From NCBI GenBank assembly GCA_965228125.1, contig OZ245791.1:1178001-1242000 (forward strand): a stretch of DNA of 64,000 bases. The letters run 5' to 3'. A model generated the notes under the pieces. That model saw nothing but the letters and a program-made list of their open reading frames with translations, was not told the DNA's origin and did no database searches. Both the position numbers and the translations under genes were made by a program. This DNA comes from GWF2-38-69 sp965228125. GTDB taxonomy: Bacteria > Verrucomicrobiota > Lentisphaeria > Victivallales > GWF2-38-69. Within the stretch, counting starts at the first letter, position 1; the number at the start of each line of letters is the position of its first letter. Below are positions 26,980 to 36,283 of the stretch, piece after piece.

Positions 26980-27072
26980 AACCTCTTCTGTTTAGTATTA
27001 TAAACCTTGTTAATATCGGAAAAATAGTATTCAAAATTCAATTTTCCAAACACAATCTTTATAAAAATAATG

Positions 27073-27078
27073 TATAAT
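27073..27078 (+). promoter_or_regulatory. -10 box before the ITP pyrophosphatase gene
   Basis: A perfect TATAAT preceded by TG, with no convincing -35. A start site near 27085 argues against the TTG at 27095 as the start codon of the gene and favours the ATG at 27128. Confidence 0.45.
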
Positions 27079-27127
27079 TTTTATCTAGCTCGTTTTGAAC
27101 AATAAACCTTTGGGAAATAAAAGCCTC

Positions 27128-27742
27128 ATGAATAAGAAAAAAATCCTGTTAATAGCAAGCAACAATAAGCATAAAATCACAGAGCTAAAAAAAATACTTG
27201 AAGACTCAGCATTTGAAGTTGTTTCGATGGCAGAATACGGCGTATCGCAAGATGTTGAAGAAACAGGAAAAACCTTTGAAGAGAATGCTATTTTAAAAGC
27301 TAAATCCATCGCATTGGAAAAACATGTTTTTGTATTTGCTGATGATTCAGGGCTCGAAGTAGAAGCTCTTGATAACCGCCCCGGTGTCTTTTCTGCCAGG
27401 TATGCCGGAGTCGGGGCTGCGGACAGCGAAAGAATTAATAAACTGTTAGGGGAGCTTCAATCCATAGAAAACAGAAACGCCCGATTCGTCTGCGTAATCG
27501 CCATTTCTACGCCGGAAGGGAAAGTAAAAACTTTCAGAGGCGAAATTTATGGAAAAATAACAAATTCCCCAAAAGGGTCAAACGGTTTTGGATACGATCC
27601 GGTTTTTATTCCTGATGGGTTCGGCCAGACTTTTGCAGAACTGGAATCCGATGTCAAAAACAAAATAAGCCACAGAGCTAAAGCTACTCAGACAATGCTA
27701 AGATTCACCCTTAATATGCCTAACAATCCTATCAATTCCTGA
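27128..27742 (+). CDS. rdgB: XTP/ITP pyrophosphatase (RdgB/HAM1)
   Basis: About 204 aa from the ATG at 27128; the frame reaches back to TTG 27095 but the family begins near KKKILLIASNNKHKITEL. Motifs: SNNKHK, FADDSGLEVEAL, RPGVFSARYAG, FGYDPVFIPDG and SHRAKA. The enzyme hydrolyses ITP, dITP and XTP to monophosphates and keeps deaminated purines out of nucleic acids. It is divergent from moxR, and its end overlaps the convergent glycosyltransferase gene by 11 nt. Confidence 0.95.
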   Translation: MNKKKILLIASNNKHKITELKKILEDSAFEVVSMAEYGVSQDVEETGKTFEENAILKAKSIALEKHVFVFADDSGLEVEALDNRPGVFSARYAGVGAADSERINKLLGELQSIENRNARFVCVIAISTPEGKVKTFRGEIYGKITNSPKGSNGFGYDPVFIPDGFGQTFAELESDVKNKISHRAKATQTMLRFTLNMPNNPINS

Positions 27743-29666
27743 TGGGCGTAGAAGAGTAAGTTTTAAAGAACTTCTCGGCATCTGCTTCAAACATATCTTT
27801 TAGATTTGTCGCTAATAAAAATTTATATATTTTTGACAGTTCATCAAATTTTTGAGCTTTCCCATAACTTTGTATAAGAAAAGCAAAGGCATTAGGATAT
27901 ATCAAGTATTCACTCAAATCAGGAACACGGAACTTCGGAACAACTTCAGACATTAATGTAATTTGATAATCGATAATGGCCGGATTAATAATGTTAGAAA
28001 TATATAACATAACAATTTCGAATTTAGTGTTGTCCATAAACTTATTTAACTGGCTCATGGATACTTTAGCTCCTGGTTGCTTTTCATATATGTAAAAAAC
28101 AGGTGTTGCAAAGTGATACAGTGAAGGCAAATGAGAAGGATACCCTTTTATGGTTTCGGTAACATTATAACTGTTTGAAAGCAATGTGTCATCATGGGCG
28201 TTTGTTGATATTATTATGTCAGGGAACAACATTGCTATTGAAAATGGATTAACATTTATTGATTTACAGTTGGGAAGATAACCGAATGTGGACCCGCTCC
28301 AGTCTCTAAGCGCAATATATTGTTTGTCGCCGGATCTACCATAGGCAGTACGAATCCCAATCCCAATCGTTACACCATCACATGCTATGTATTTTCTTTT
28401 ATGTTCCGCTTCATTTAAGTAGAAACTTTTTAGCGATACTCTGGAATTATATCGTAACTCAAAAATAAGTTGAACCGATATAAAAAATTGCAGTACTAAC
28501 AACAATATGAATATGAATCTAAAAACCAAATAATTTTTAAAATTAATAAAACTCCATGCTAAAAAGTAACAGAAAAATGGCAGAAGAGGCAGATAAAACC
28601 GAGCATAGGAAAATTGAACTATCTCAACAAAAAAAACTATGATTGATACGTAGGCAAGCAGGCAGATGACAAACGCAATTTTCGCTGTTCTCAAAAACTC
28701 TAAATCTTCTTTTTTCCTTACATAATAGAGGTACAGGAAAACAGCTGAGAGTATCATTAGGCCGATTAACGGATAGTCGAGCATCTGGCATATATCTTTT
28801 AAAGAGATTAACACTAATTGAGCTTTTCCTGTTAATGATGAAGATATCTGTTTATAATCTCTTATGCCGTCATTGGTAATCCAATTTAAATGTGACCAGA
28901 AAACATGAAACCCTCCTACTACGCTATAAATCAACAGTAATGATAGCACAAATACCACAATCCAAATTGCACACTCAATAATGATTAATGAAACTTTCCT
29001 GAATTTGTAGTACTGCCATATTATCAGAGCAAGTATGGGGATTATATATGAAGCATAAGCCTGATCCTTAGTACAGAAGGCAAATGACGTAAATAACGCA
29101 AAAGTTATATTATATGCTATAAACCTTTTGCTATCTCGACTTTTGTGGGCAAGAATTAAAGCTAAAATTGAAAACAGTATCCACATCGAATATGGAACAT
29201 CCATATTGCTCGTGTTTGAATAATAAAAGGAAACCCCGTTCAAAAGATATAAGAGTCCCGCAACCAAACTTCCAACCGGAAAATTCATTGTGATAGCAAC
29301 AATCACAGCAATAGCTATCGCAGACATAAGCTGCATTAAAGCTGTAACCCAATTCATTGTCACTATTCTTTCGGTTCTAAGGTTAATTATCGTGTTAATA
29401 TTTTTTTTATCGTTCTCATTGTGTTGCTTTAAAAATGCCGAGTTAATGAGATATTGAAGGGGAGGATATTTGTTTCCGCCTGCGAGTAAAGCTTCCTTTG
29501 CACTATAAGATACGTTTGGTGGTATTGCATCAGGAGCAAAACTGCTTAAGTTCGGCAGGCCCCAGCCTATTGAAAAAATATGGGTGATAAACCATACAAC
29601 AATGATAATGCTATACACTTTTACATATCTGCTCGAGAGTATATTCACTACTTGGAATCCCCGCAT
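27732..29666 (-). CDS. Multi-spanning glycosyltransferase (GT-C / PMT-like)
   Basis: 644 aa integral membrane protein with about ten membrane segments in the first ~400 residues, then a soluble domain. The N-terminal loop with SFAPDAIPPNVSYSAKEAL after the first span, and the later NKYPPLQYL, resemble the acidic first loop and PPL-type features of dolichyl-phosphate-mannose-dependent GT-C enzymes. Such enzymes transfer a sugar from a polyprenyl phosphate on the outer face. A polyprenyl-phosphate-sugar-synthase-like GT2 is encoded two genes downstream in the same cluster. Acceptor unknown. It overlaps the ispH stop region by 19 nt. Confidence 0.75.
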   Translation of the reverse strand: MRGFQVVNILSSRYVKVYSIIIVVWFITHIFSIGWGLPNLSSFAPDAIPPNVSYSAKEALLAGGNKYPPLQYLINSAFLKQHNENDKKNINTIINLRTERIVTMNWVTALMQLMSAIAIAVIVAITMNFPVGSLVAGLLYLLNGVSFYYSNTSNMDVPYSMWILFSILALILAHKSRDSKRFIAYNITFALFTSFAFCTKDQAYASYIIPILALIIWQYYKFRKVSLIIIECAIWIVVFVLSLLLIYSVVGGFHVFWSHLNWITNDGIRDYKQISSSLTGKAQLVLISLKDICQMLDYPLIGLMILSAVFLYLYYVRKKEDLEFLRTAKIAFVICLLAYVSIIVFFVEIVQFSYARFYLPLLPFFCYFLAWSFINFKNYLVFRFIFILLLVLQFFISVQLIFELRYNSRVSLKSFYLNEAEHKRKYIACDGVTIGIGIRTAYGRSGDKQYIALRDWSGSTFGYLPNCKSINVNPFSIAMLFPDIIISTNAHDDTLLSNSYNVTETIKGYPSHLPSLYHFATPVFYIYEKQPGAKVSMSQLNKFMDNTKFEIVMLYISNIINPAIIDYQITLMSEVVPKFRVPDLSEYLIYPNAFAFLIQSYGKAQKFDELSKIYKFLLATNLKDMFEADAEKFFKTYSSTPIRN

Positions 29667-30730
29667 AGTTTTTGTATGACCCCTTCAACAACGGAAACAG
29701 GGCATGAAGCCCCGGCGAGAATGGCTATTTTCCGGATTCCCGAAATCAGAGGCTTAAAGTCCGTCCGAACTATTCCATTTAGTTCAGGAACAAAATGCTC
29801 AAGTGAGAAATTCCCTATAAAAGATGAACTGTCCTTAATATAAAATGTTTGATGTTTTCCAAATACGGAAAGCTTGTAGAGATTATTGGTATTACTGCTG
29901 TCATAACCGCCTACCACTAACACCAAATCCAGTTCTTTTTTTGATAAAAGCTCTTCGGCTGCAGTCTGCCTCATTTGAGTAGCATTACAGATAGTTTTGC
30001 ACAAAGTAAACTTAGAACCATTTGCTTCAAAGTATTTCCTTAAGACATCCTCGATGGCACGTGTCTCAGAATATAGCATAGTCGTTTGGTTTGACATGGA
30101 AACTCTATTTCGATTAAGTTTATCCTGACGAATAATATGAGCTCCAGTCCTACCTGTTTTGTTTTTCATATATTCAATGAAAGTGTTTGCAGAAACTATA
30201 TCAGGGATTACTACTACACACGAATCATCGGAAGCCCTGGAAACGCTTGCTTCTACTTCAGGATGAAAAGGGTGTCCGTGAATTAATATTGTCGCAGCTT
30301 TTTGGGATTCAGATGAGACGAAATCCCAAACTCTTTTTACATCTTTACATGCTGCATCAACTACTGTTTTATACTTTGCTCTTATCTTTTCTTCGAGATT
30401 CTTTTTTATACCAAAAGCCGGAATCACAATAATATCTTCCGTATTTGCGATAGAAAAAATTGTTTCCAACTCATTGTGGGGGATTATTTTTACGCCTTTG
30501 GATCTGAAATGCTCATTAACGTTGCTGTTGTGTATTATTTCACCCAAAATAAAAATATTATGGCCTGAGTAATTGGAAATAGTTTCTTCCATCAGCTTTA
30601 TAGCGTGAATTACACCACCGCAAAAACCAAACACTTTCGGCAGGTATATTTCAAAATCCCTACACTTTATCGGCGTTGAAATATCTATTCCCCTTGGCTT
30701 TATCAGACTTAATTTTTCGGCAGAATTCAT
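29648..30730 (-). CDS. ispH: 4-hydroxy-3-methylbut-2-enyl diphosphate reductase (IspH)
   Basis: 360 aa; E. coli IspH is about 316, so this one carries extra N- and C-terminal residues. Three cluster cysteines are visible in FGFCGGVIHAI, KTICNATQMRQTAA and GASCPVSVVEG; also HGHPFHPEVEA. It makes IPP and DMAPP in the last step of the MEP pathway using a [4Fe-4S] cluster. It sits between two glycosyltransferase genes that would need polyprenyl carriers. It starts 6 nt after the GT2 gene stop. Confidence 0.92.
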   Translation of the reverse strand: MNSAEKLSLIKPRGIDISTPIKCRDFEIYLPKVFGFCGGVIHAIKLMEETISNYSGHNIFILGEIIHNSNVNEHFRSKGVKIIPHNELETIFSIANTEDIIVIPAFGIKKNLEEKIRAKYKTVVDAACKDVKRVWDFVSSESQKAATILIHGHPFHPEVEASVSRASDDSCVVVIPDIVSANTFIEYMKNKTGRTGAHIIRQDKLNRNRVSMSNQTTMLYSETRAIEDVLRKYFEANGSKFTLCKTICNATQMRQTAAEELLSKKELDLVLVVGGYDSSNTNNLYKLSVFGKHQTFYIKDSSSFIGNFSLEHFVPELNGIVRTDFKPLISGIRKIAILAGASCPVSVVEGVIQKLCGDSK

Positions 30731-30736
30731 CAGGAT

Positions 30737-31474
30737 TTATTTGGATATCTTGTCCCATGGCTTCTTAAATGAAGAGGAAGGTTTTCTTAGCAGATTAAAC
30801 CTGATAATATGACAGAGCGCCGCTATGCCGTCTTTCCATGTGATTTTTTTCCCTTCGGCATAAGTCCTGCCATTGTAAGTAATAGGCACTTCGTAAATTT
30901 TTAAATTTTTTGCTTTGGCTATTTTTGCAGTTATCTCTACTTCTATACCGAAACGGTTTGATTCAAAAATAATATTCTGAATAACCTCTCGTTTGAATGC
31001 CTTATAGCAAGTCTCTATATCTGTGAAGTTCAAGTCCGTAAGAAGGTTCGACATAAAAGTTATCATCTTATTGCCAAGTTGATGTTTAAAGTACAGTACC
31101 CTTCCCGCCCCTCCCTGAAATCTTGAACCATAAACCACATCTGCTTTGCCTGAAACAATTGGAGAGATAACCGTCTCAAAGTCTGAAGGAGAATACTCCA
31201 AATCGGCATCCTGGATAATCACTATCGGAAATAATGCTTCATCAAAACCTTTTCTTATTGCCGCACCTTTTCCTTTGTTTACCTCATGCTCAAATACTTT
31301 TACTTTACTGTTTTGCGCATATGTCTTTAAAATTTCTGCCGTATTATCTTTAGACGCGTCATTGATAACTATTATTTCTCCGACAAGTTCATGTAAGAGG
31401 AGTTCTTCAATGACTGCTGAAATTGTTTTTTCTTCGTTATAAGCCGGAATTATTACGCTAAGAATTTCTTTCAT
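30737..31474 (-). CDS. Family 2 glycosyltransferase (polyprenyl-phosphate sugar synthase-like)
   Basis: About 245 aa from the ATG at 31474; a GTG three codons earlier is possible. GT-A fold: LSVIIPAYNEEKTISAVIEEL at the N-terminus, VINDASKDNTAEIL, GKGAAIRKGFDEA, the metal-binding QDADLEYSP, YGSRFQGG, and IETCYKAFKREV near residue 165. Closest in pattern to dolichyl-phosphate mannose/glucose synthases without a C-terminal membrane domain. It may feed sugar-phospholipid to the GT-C enzyme downstream. It starts 17 nt after the ABC-2 permease stop. Confidence 0.9.
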   Translation of the reverse strand: MKEILSVIIPAYNEEKTISAVIEELLLHELVGEIIVINDASKDNTAEILKTYAQNSKVKVFEHEVNKGKGAAIRKGFDEALFPIVIIQDADLEYSPSDFETVISPIVSGKADVVYGSRFQGGAGRVLYFKHQLGNKMITFMSNLLTDLNFTDIETCYKAFKREVIQNIIFESNRFGIEVEITAKIAKAKNLKIYEVPITYNGRTYAEGKKITWKDGIAALCHIIRFNLLRKPSSSFKKPWDKISK

Positions 31475-31491
31475 TTCAAACACTTCTAAAA

Positions 31492-32451
31492 TTAGTCTTT
31501 ATTAGCTTTGGCAGCTTCAATAGAACCGAATGAGATTGAAGCTATAGCAAAACACATTGCAACATACAATATGGTATATATTAAGGAATAACCAATGTAA
31601 TTCAATGATATACTGTTGCCGTCGGTCACTGCATCGACTAGCCAGAAAAACTGCCAGTTAGGAAGGATTGCATAAATAATAGAAAATATTACGCTCCCCT
31701 CCGTATATTCGCCTACAAAATAGTTTGAAAGAAGTCCCAATATTAATATGATGAAGCAGAAAATGAGGTTCAAAACCAAGTCAAACCGTGTAGATATAGC
31801 CATAGAAATGTTTACTATTATCCAGATTGCAAACAGAATCAATATTGCCAGATATACTATGTTTTGGATAGTAAGATCGTTTTCGCTTAGAAAGCCGGGA
31901 TTTTTAATTATCAGGTAAACAGCTTGGAATAATACCAGCAAAGTCATTCCCTGGACACTATTTCCTGAAAAGGATCTTCTAAGGAAATAATTCATTATAA
32001 AACCGACCAAACAACCGGAAAAAATCATTAAATAAAAGGCATAGAAAATTTTGTAGTCCAAGTTAAACTGGTCAACAGCTATATACATAGAGATAACAGA
32101 CGATAAAGCACAAACAAATACAAATTGCGTTACAACAAGCATTACTCCAATTATTCTTCCTGCCAAAAAAACATTCCTCTTTATCGGTTTGGATAAAATC
32201 AGAGAAATATTTCCAGAAGAGATGTCTTTATATATTGAGCCTCCGGCCAACAATACTGAAAGTATCATAGAGAAAAGCAGAATCGATGCCATTGAACTAT
32301 CCAGCACCATTTTTATCTGCTCATTAAATACAAAAAACGAAAGAAGGGGAAAAAGCCCAATAAGCGAAATAGTAGAGACAATTATGATGAAGTAAACAGG
32401 TTGCCTGATGCAATCTTTATATGTATTTGTGATTATACCAAATAGAATCAT
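31492..32451 (-). CDS. ABC-2-type permease
   Basis: 319 aa with about six to eight membrane segments. The segment SIYKDISSGNISLILSKPIKRNVFLAGRIIG is the ABC-2 / YhaP-like signature and parallels the permease at 12-13.4 kb. No ATPase subunit is adjacent. It is first in a leftward run with GT2, ispH and the GT-C enzyme, so a role in envelope export is plausible but unproven. Confidence 0.75.
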   Translation of the reverse strand: MILFGIITNTYKDCIRQPVYFIIIVSTISLIGLFPLLSFFVFNEQIKMVLDSSMASILLFSMILSVLLAGGSIYKDISSGNISLILSKPIKRNVFLAGRIIGVMLVVTQFVFVCALSSVISMYIAVDQFNLDYKIFYAFYLMIFSGCLVGFIMNYFLRRSFSGNSVQGMTLLVLFQAVYLIIKNPGFLSENDLTIQNIVYLAILILFAIWIIVNISMAISTRFDLVLNLIFCFIILILGLLSNYFVGEYTEGSVIFSIIYAILPNWQFFWLVDAVTDGNSISLNYIGYSLIYTILYVAMCFAIASISFGSIEAAKANKD

Positions 32452-32465
32452 AAAATCATTATAAG

Positions 32466-32492
32466 AAAAAGGCCACTTTTTAAAAGCGGCCT
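32466..32492 (-). terminator. Intrinsic terminator
   Basis: On the minus strand AGGCCGCUUUU pairs with AAAAGUGGCCU (one G-U), followed by UUUUUCUU. It ends the secreted-protein transcript before the permease gene. Confidence 0.85.
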
Positions 32493-32513
32493 GAAGTTTA
32501 GCATTACAAAAGA

Positions 32514-33209
32514 TTACTTCTGAGAAGCATCTATTACTTTTGGTTGAGGTTCAACAACTACGACAGGATCTTCAACAACCACAGGCGGCTGCTCTTCTAC
32601 TACGACAGGAGCATCAACATTAGGCGAAACTTGTTCCATTACAGGCAACTGAGGCTGAGCTGCGGCTCTCTCATAGTTTGTATCGCTGTCTAGTTGGGAA
32701 AGAAGTTTTCTGTAATCGCTTCCCAAATTTGAGATATTAAGCAATCTCCCTGCAGAATCGGCAGTTTTGGCCCACTCTTTTCCGGTAAGTCTGACAATTG
32801 TCCTATTGTCCTGAATCCTGTTGAAATATATGTCTGGTACATATTCCGGCCCGCCGAGAACCAAGACCATCTTCGGGTTAGCAAAATTAATAAAGTTTGT
32901 CATCTCGGTGTAGGGGACTCTAAGAGCAGCACCGTCTTTTTTTGGAGGAACGAAGAAAATGTCGTTATTGGAATTACCGCCAACGTAAGGGATTAAAAGA
33001 ATTGGCTGTGAATTGTAACTCTGAATTAACTCGGCTAAAAGCCTGGATTTTGAATAATTGCCAGTAACAATAAGCAAGCTAATATTCTGTCCTGGCCCTT
33101 GAAAAGGTTTCAACCAATCTTTCATAAAAGCTGCACTTGCAAAGTTAGCGGCGAACACCAAAGATAAACACAATGAGCTTTTTATAATTAGGGACTTAAG
33201 ACTTCTCAT
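32514..33209 (-). CDS. Secreted protein with cell-wall-binding-repeat-like domain and Val/Pro/Glu tail
   Basis: 231 aa. Signal peptide ending near FAANFASA (residue 26). The middle has LLIVTGNYSKSRLLAELI, MVLVLGGPEYVPDIYF and TIVRLTGKEWAKTADSA; the last two resemble the GG...V and R(L/I)xGKDRYETA patterns of CWB2-type wall-binding domains. The C-terminal ~40 residues are a low-complexity VVVEEQPPVVVEDPVVVV tail. Single gene between its own promoter and terminator. Function unknown; the CWB2 resemblance is an inference by eye. Confidence 0.7.
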   Translation of the reverse strand: MRSLKSLIIKSSLCLSLVFAANFASAAFMKDWLKPFQGPGQNISLLIVTGNYSKSRLLAELIQSYNSQPILLIPYVGGNSNNDIFFVPPKKDGAALRVPYTEMTNFINFANPKMVLVLGGPEYVPDIYFNRIQDNRTIVRLTGKEWAKTADSAGRLLNISNLGSDYRKLLSQLDSDTNYERAAAQPQLPVMEQVSPNVDAPVVVEEQPPVVVEDPVVVVEPQPKVIDASQK

Positions 33210-33524
33210 AATTCAATTTCTTCCTTTGTAGATTTTTAAATTTTTGAGGTATTTCTAATACGACTAGTATCGCATATAACTCTTAAAAATCAATATTGCT
33301 TGAGAGAGTTTTGAATTATTTTTAATTGGGATCTAACGCAAATTAATAACAATTAGATAGTTCATGTTATATTTGCAGTTTTTGATGCATTAGACAGTTT
33401 TTTTAGGAAAAGTTACCAAATGCTTGTTGATTTTAATTTTGCCCCGATTTAACATTAGGCGTAGGACATATATTATGAAGACTCAAAAAGCCCGATTATA
33501 AAATAAAAACAATAAGGAGAGAAT
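33210..33524 (+). other. Divergent intergenic region (315 bp)
   Basis: AT-rich spacer between two divergent single-gene units. It should hold two promoters. I can suggest one on the minus strand (listed separately). For the plus-strand gene, TATAAA-like sequence lies at about 33496 without a clear -35. No RNA-like structure or ORF seen. Confidence 0.6.
33266..33293 (-). promoter_or_regulatory. Possible promoter for the secreted-protein gene
   Basis: Minus strand: TTGATT (33293-33288), 16-bp spacer ending TGC, then GATACT (33271-33266). An imperfect sigma-70-like match. Confidence 0.35.
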
Positions 33525-33734
33525 ATGGCAGCTCAAAAATTCTACAACGTCAAGAAACGTGAATCCGTAACAATTGACGAAGGCAAATGCACCAAAGTTG
33601 TCTACAAAAGAAAAACAACTAAAGGCGTACAGGAGCGTTATGCTGTAAGAGCCAAAGACAGTGATGGCACAAATCTCACAAAATTTATCAATAAAGAAAC
33701 TTATAGCACGTTAAAGTGCCCAGCAGGAAAGTAA
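33525..33734 (+). CDS. Small basic protein, unknown, probably highly expressed
   Basis: 69 aa, Lys/Arg-rich with a beta-like middle (VTIDEGKCTKVVYKRKTTKG, ERYAVRAK). Two Cys (in GKCTK and LKCPAG). No family recognised. It has one of the best ribosome-binding sites in the window (AAGGAGAGAAT before ATG), is monocistronic, and is followed by a strong 9-bp terminator: the layout of an abundant small protein. A nucleic-acid-binding or nucleoid role would fit its charge but is only a guess. Confidence 0.8.
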   Translation: MAAQKFYNVKKRESVTIDEGKCTKVVYKRKTTKGVQERYAVRAKDSDGTNLTKFINKETYSTLKCPAGK

Positions 33735-33758
33735 GAATCTGTTTCCATTGCTCATAAC

Positions 33759-33783
33759 AAAGCCCGGTTTTCCGGGCTTTTCT
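33759..33783 (+). terminator. Intrinsic terminator of the small basic protein gene
   Basis: AAAGCCCGG - TTTT - CCGGGCTTT, a 9-bp perfect stem with a 4-nt loop, then a T-rich tract. It lies just past the convergent ffh stop and may act on both transcripts. Confidence 0.95.
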
Positions 33784-33785
33784 AT

Positions 33786-35198
33786 TTATCTTTTCTTCTT
33801 ACGTTTTTCTTTAGGTTTGGTAAAGTTTGACCCTTTCTGTCCTCCACCCAATCCGCCGCCCATCCTTGGCATCTGAGGCATTCCGACTCCCATTCCACCC
33901 ATTGACATTGCATTGCCGAGTATTCCCGGGCGTTTCATTACTTTTTTCATCATGAAAAACTGGTTTAACAGCCCGTTAACCTGCTCCACAGTATTTGCTG
34001 AACCTTTTGCAATTCTCTTTTTCCTGGAAAAATCGATCAGTTCTGGGTTTTCCCTTTCTTTGGTCGTCATGGAGCATATTATAGCTTCAATTTTAGCAAA
34101 CTGATTGAAGTCAACATTTGCGTTAGAGAGGGCCTTTCCTCCTGGAAGCATCCCTAATATTTTCTGCATTCCCCCAAGTTTTTTCATTTGCCGCAGTTGC
34201 CCAAGAAAATCACTCAAGTCAAATTGATTGGATTTGAGCTTCTTCTGAAGTTTTTCGCTTTCTTCAATGTCAATTTCTTTGGAGGCTTTTTCGACCAGAG
34301 ATACTACATCTCCCATCCCAAGGATTCTTGAAGCCATTCGGTCAGGATAGAAAACTTCCAAATCCTCTATTTTTTCGCCTATCCCTACCATTTTTATAGG
34401 GCAGCCTGTAACCTTGCGAATCGAAAGAGCAGCACCGCCTCTGGCATCGCCGTCCAGTTTAGTAAGAATTATTCCTGAAAGCCCAAGCGCCTTGTGAAAA
34501 CTTTGTGTGACAGCTACAGCTTCCTGTCCTAACGCGGCATCAGAGACAAAAATAATATCGTTCGGAAGTACTGTTTGAGAAATGATTACCAATTCCTGAA
34601 TCATCTCTTCATCAATTTGAAAACGACCTGCGGTATCTATTATTACAATATCAAAGCCTTCAGTTTTTGCTTTTGCTTTTGCATCTTTAGCAATCAAGTC
34701 AACCCTTGGCTGGAATCTGTCGGCAAAGACTTCTACGCCGATTTCTTTTCCCAGTATTTCCAATTGGTCAATAGCTGCAGGCCTGTAAATATCGCCTGCC
34801 ACAAGAAGTACCTTTTTTCGTTCTTTTTGAAAGTGAAGGGCTAGTTTAGCCGCCGTAGTTGTTTTACCGCACCCGTGAAGTCCTACAAGCATAATTACTG
34901 ATGGGCTGGAATTGAGGCTGAACTTCGATTCCGAGTCTCCCATTAGCTCCGTCAGTTTATCGTTGACTATCTTTATTATCTGTTGTCCCGGAGTAACGCT
35001 TTTTAACACTGCCTGCCCAAGTGATTCGGCTTTGATCGATTCGACAAAATCCTTAGCAACATCATAATTCACATCGGCATCAAGCAAAGCCAAACGTATA
35101 TCTTTCATCGCATCAGCAATATTTGTTTCGCTTATAACAGCTTGGCCTCTAAGTTTTCTGAAAGCATCGTGGAGCTTATCTGATAGTGTGTCAAACAT
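33786..35198 (-). CDS. ffh: Signal recognition particle protein Ffh (SRP54)
   Basis: 470 aa SRP GTPase that targets nascent membrane proteins with SRP RNA and FtsY. N domain to about residue 95; G domain with GLHGCGKTTTAAKLA (G1), DTAGRFQIDEEM (G3), TKLDGDARGGA (G4); Met-rich M domain from about 320 (LGQLRQMKKLGGMQKILGMLPG, FFMMKKVMKR). The C-terminus is a long Gly/Met-rich, then Lys/Arg-rich tail (about residues 430-470), longer than in E. coli. Convergent with the small basic protein gene. The SRP RNA gene is not seen in this window. Confidence 0.96.
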   Translation of the reverse strand: MFDTLSDKLHDAFRKLRGQAVISETNIADAMKDIRLALLDADVNYDVAKDFVESIKAESLGQAVLKSVTPGQQIIKIVNDKLTELMGDSESKFSLNSSPSVIMLVGLHGCGKTTTAAKLALHFQKERKKVLLVAGDIYRPAAIDQLEILGKEIGVEVFADRFQPRVDLIAKDAKAKAKTEGFDIVIIDTAGRFQIDEEMIQELVIISQTVLPNDIIFVSDAALGQEAVAVTQSFHKALGLSGIILTKLDGDARGGAALSIRKVTGCPIKMVGIGEKIEDLEVFYPDRMASRILGMGDVVSLVEKASKEIDIEESEKLQKKLKSNQFDLSDFLGQLRQMKKLGGMQKILGMLPGGKALSNANVDFNQFAKIEAIICSMTTKERENPELIDFSRKKRIAKGSANTVEQVNGLLNQFFMMKKVMKRPGILGNAMSMGGMGVGMPQMPRMGGGLGGGQKGSNFTKPKEKRKKKR

Positions 35199-35335
35199 AA
35201 ATAAAAACCCTTCGCTAGTTTGGAAGATTAACCTTTTTCGAGAGTTAATTTTTTCCTTGATTCTATATAATTATAATAATCCGTTATATTACATCGAAGC
35301 TTATTCAAAAACAAACTTGAGACTAAAAACTGCCG

Positions 35336-36283
35336 ATGAGACGCAAAATCACATCAACTATAGAGAAACCGAATGCAGGGATGCGTTTGGATGTATGGCT
35401 CAGTTCAAGGTTTGACTATCATTCAAGAAACAAGTGGCAGGAACTTATCAGAAATGAAGAGGTAATTGTAAATAACAAGAAAGCCAGGCCTTCAAAGACA
35501 CTGGCTGAAAATGACGTGGTAGAGCTTAAAACAAATGAAGGTAATGAACCCGATTCAAATACTAATTACAGCATTATTTATGAAGATGAAAACTTAATAG
35601 CAGTTAATAAACCTGCCGACCTTCCATGCCATCCATCAGGAGCGTATTTCCACAAAACACTATGGTACCTGATAGTAAATGACCTGAAAATCAAAGTCCA
35701 CATAGTTCACAGGCTGGACAGGGAAACTTCCGGTGTCGTTCTGATGGCAAAAAATCCGGCTATGGCCAAAGAGTTGTCGCATTTGTTTCTGACAAAGCAA
35801 ATACAAAAAACATATATCGCGGCAGTTCACGGTTCATTTCCAAAAAAATATCATGCCACCGGTTATCTTGAACATTTTGATGGAAGTGTCCTTTTGAAAA
35901 AACGCAGATTCGTAAATATGGAAGAATCGAAATACCGTTCCTCTTCCAATCTTGAGGAATCAGCTGAAACTCACTTCGAACTTTTAAATGAAAACAATGG
36001 TCTGAGTTTGGTTAAAGCCCTACCGAAAACAGGGCGGTTCCATCAGATAAGAGCAACTCTCTACTCACTGGGATTTCCGCTTGTCGGAGACAAATATTAC
36101 GGGCTAGATGAAACTATTTTTCTTAGATTCATTTCGGATTCAATGACTCAGGAAGACATAGATAAACTGATACTTGACAGACAAGCTCTTCACGCACAAA
36201 GCCTTACATTCACCTTGTCTTCGACAAAGAAACAATATAACTTTGATGCAGAACTTCCGAAAGAAATTGCCAGTTTATTTTAA
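35336..36283 (+). CDS. RluA-family 23S rRNA/tRNA pseudouridine synthase
   Basis: 315 aa. N-terminal S4 RNA-binding domain (MRLDVWLSSRFDYHSRNKWQELI, about 15-75), then the catalytic core with HIVHRLDRETSGVVLMAKN holding the catalytic Asp, AVNKPADLPCHPSG, PKTGRFHQIRATL, and GDKYYG. It isomerises specific uridines in rRNA or tRNA; which position (RluD-, RluC- or TruC-like) cannot be said. Its last codons overlap the convergent leuD-type gene by 4 nt. Confidence 0.93.
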   Translation: MRRKITSTIEKPNAGMRLDVWLSSRFDYHSRNKWQELIRNEEVIVNNKKARPSKTLAENDVVELKTNEGNEPDSNTNYSIIYEDENLIAVNKPADLPCHPSGAYFHKTLWYLIVNDLKIKVHIVHRLDRETSGVVLMAKNPAMAKELSHLFLTKQIQKTYIAAVHGSFPKKYHATGYLEHFDGSVLLKKRRFVNMEESKYRSSSNLEESAETHFELLNENNGLSLVKALPKTGRFHQIRATLYSLGFPLVGDKYYGLDETIFLRFISDSMTQEDIDKLILDRQALHAQSLTFTLSSTKKQYNFDAELPKEIASLF

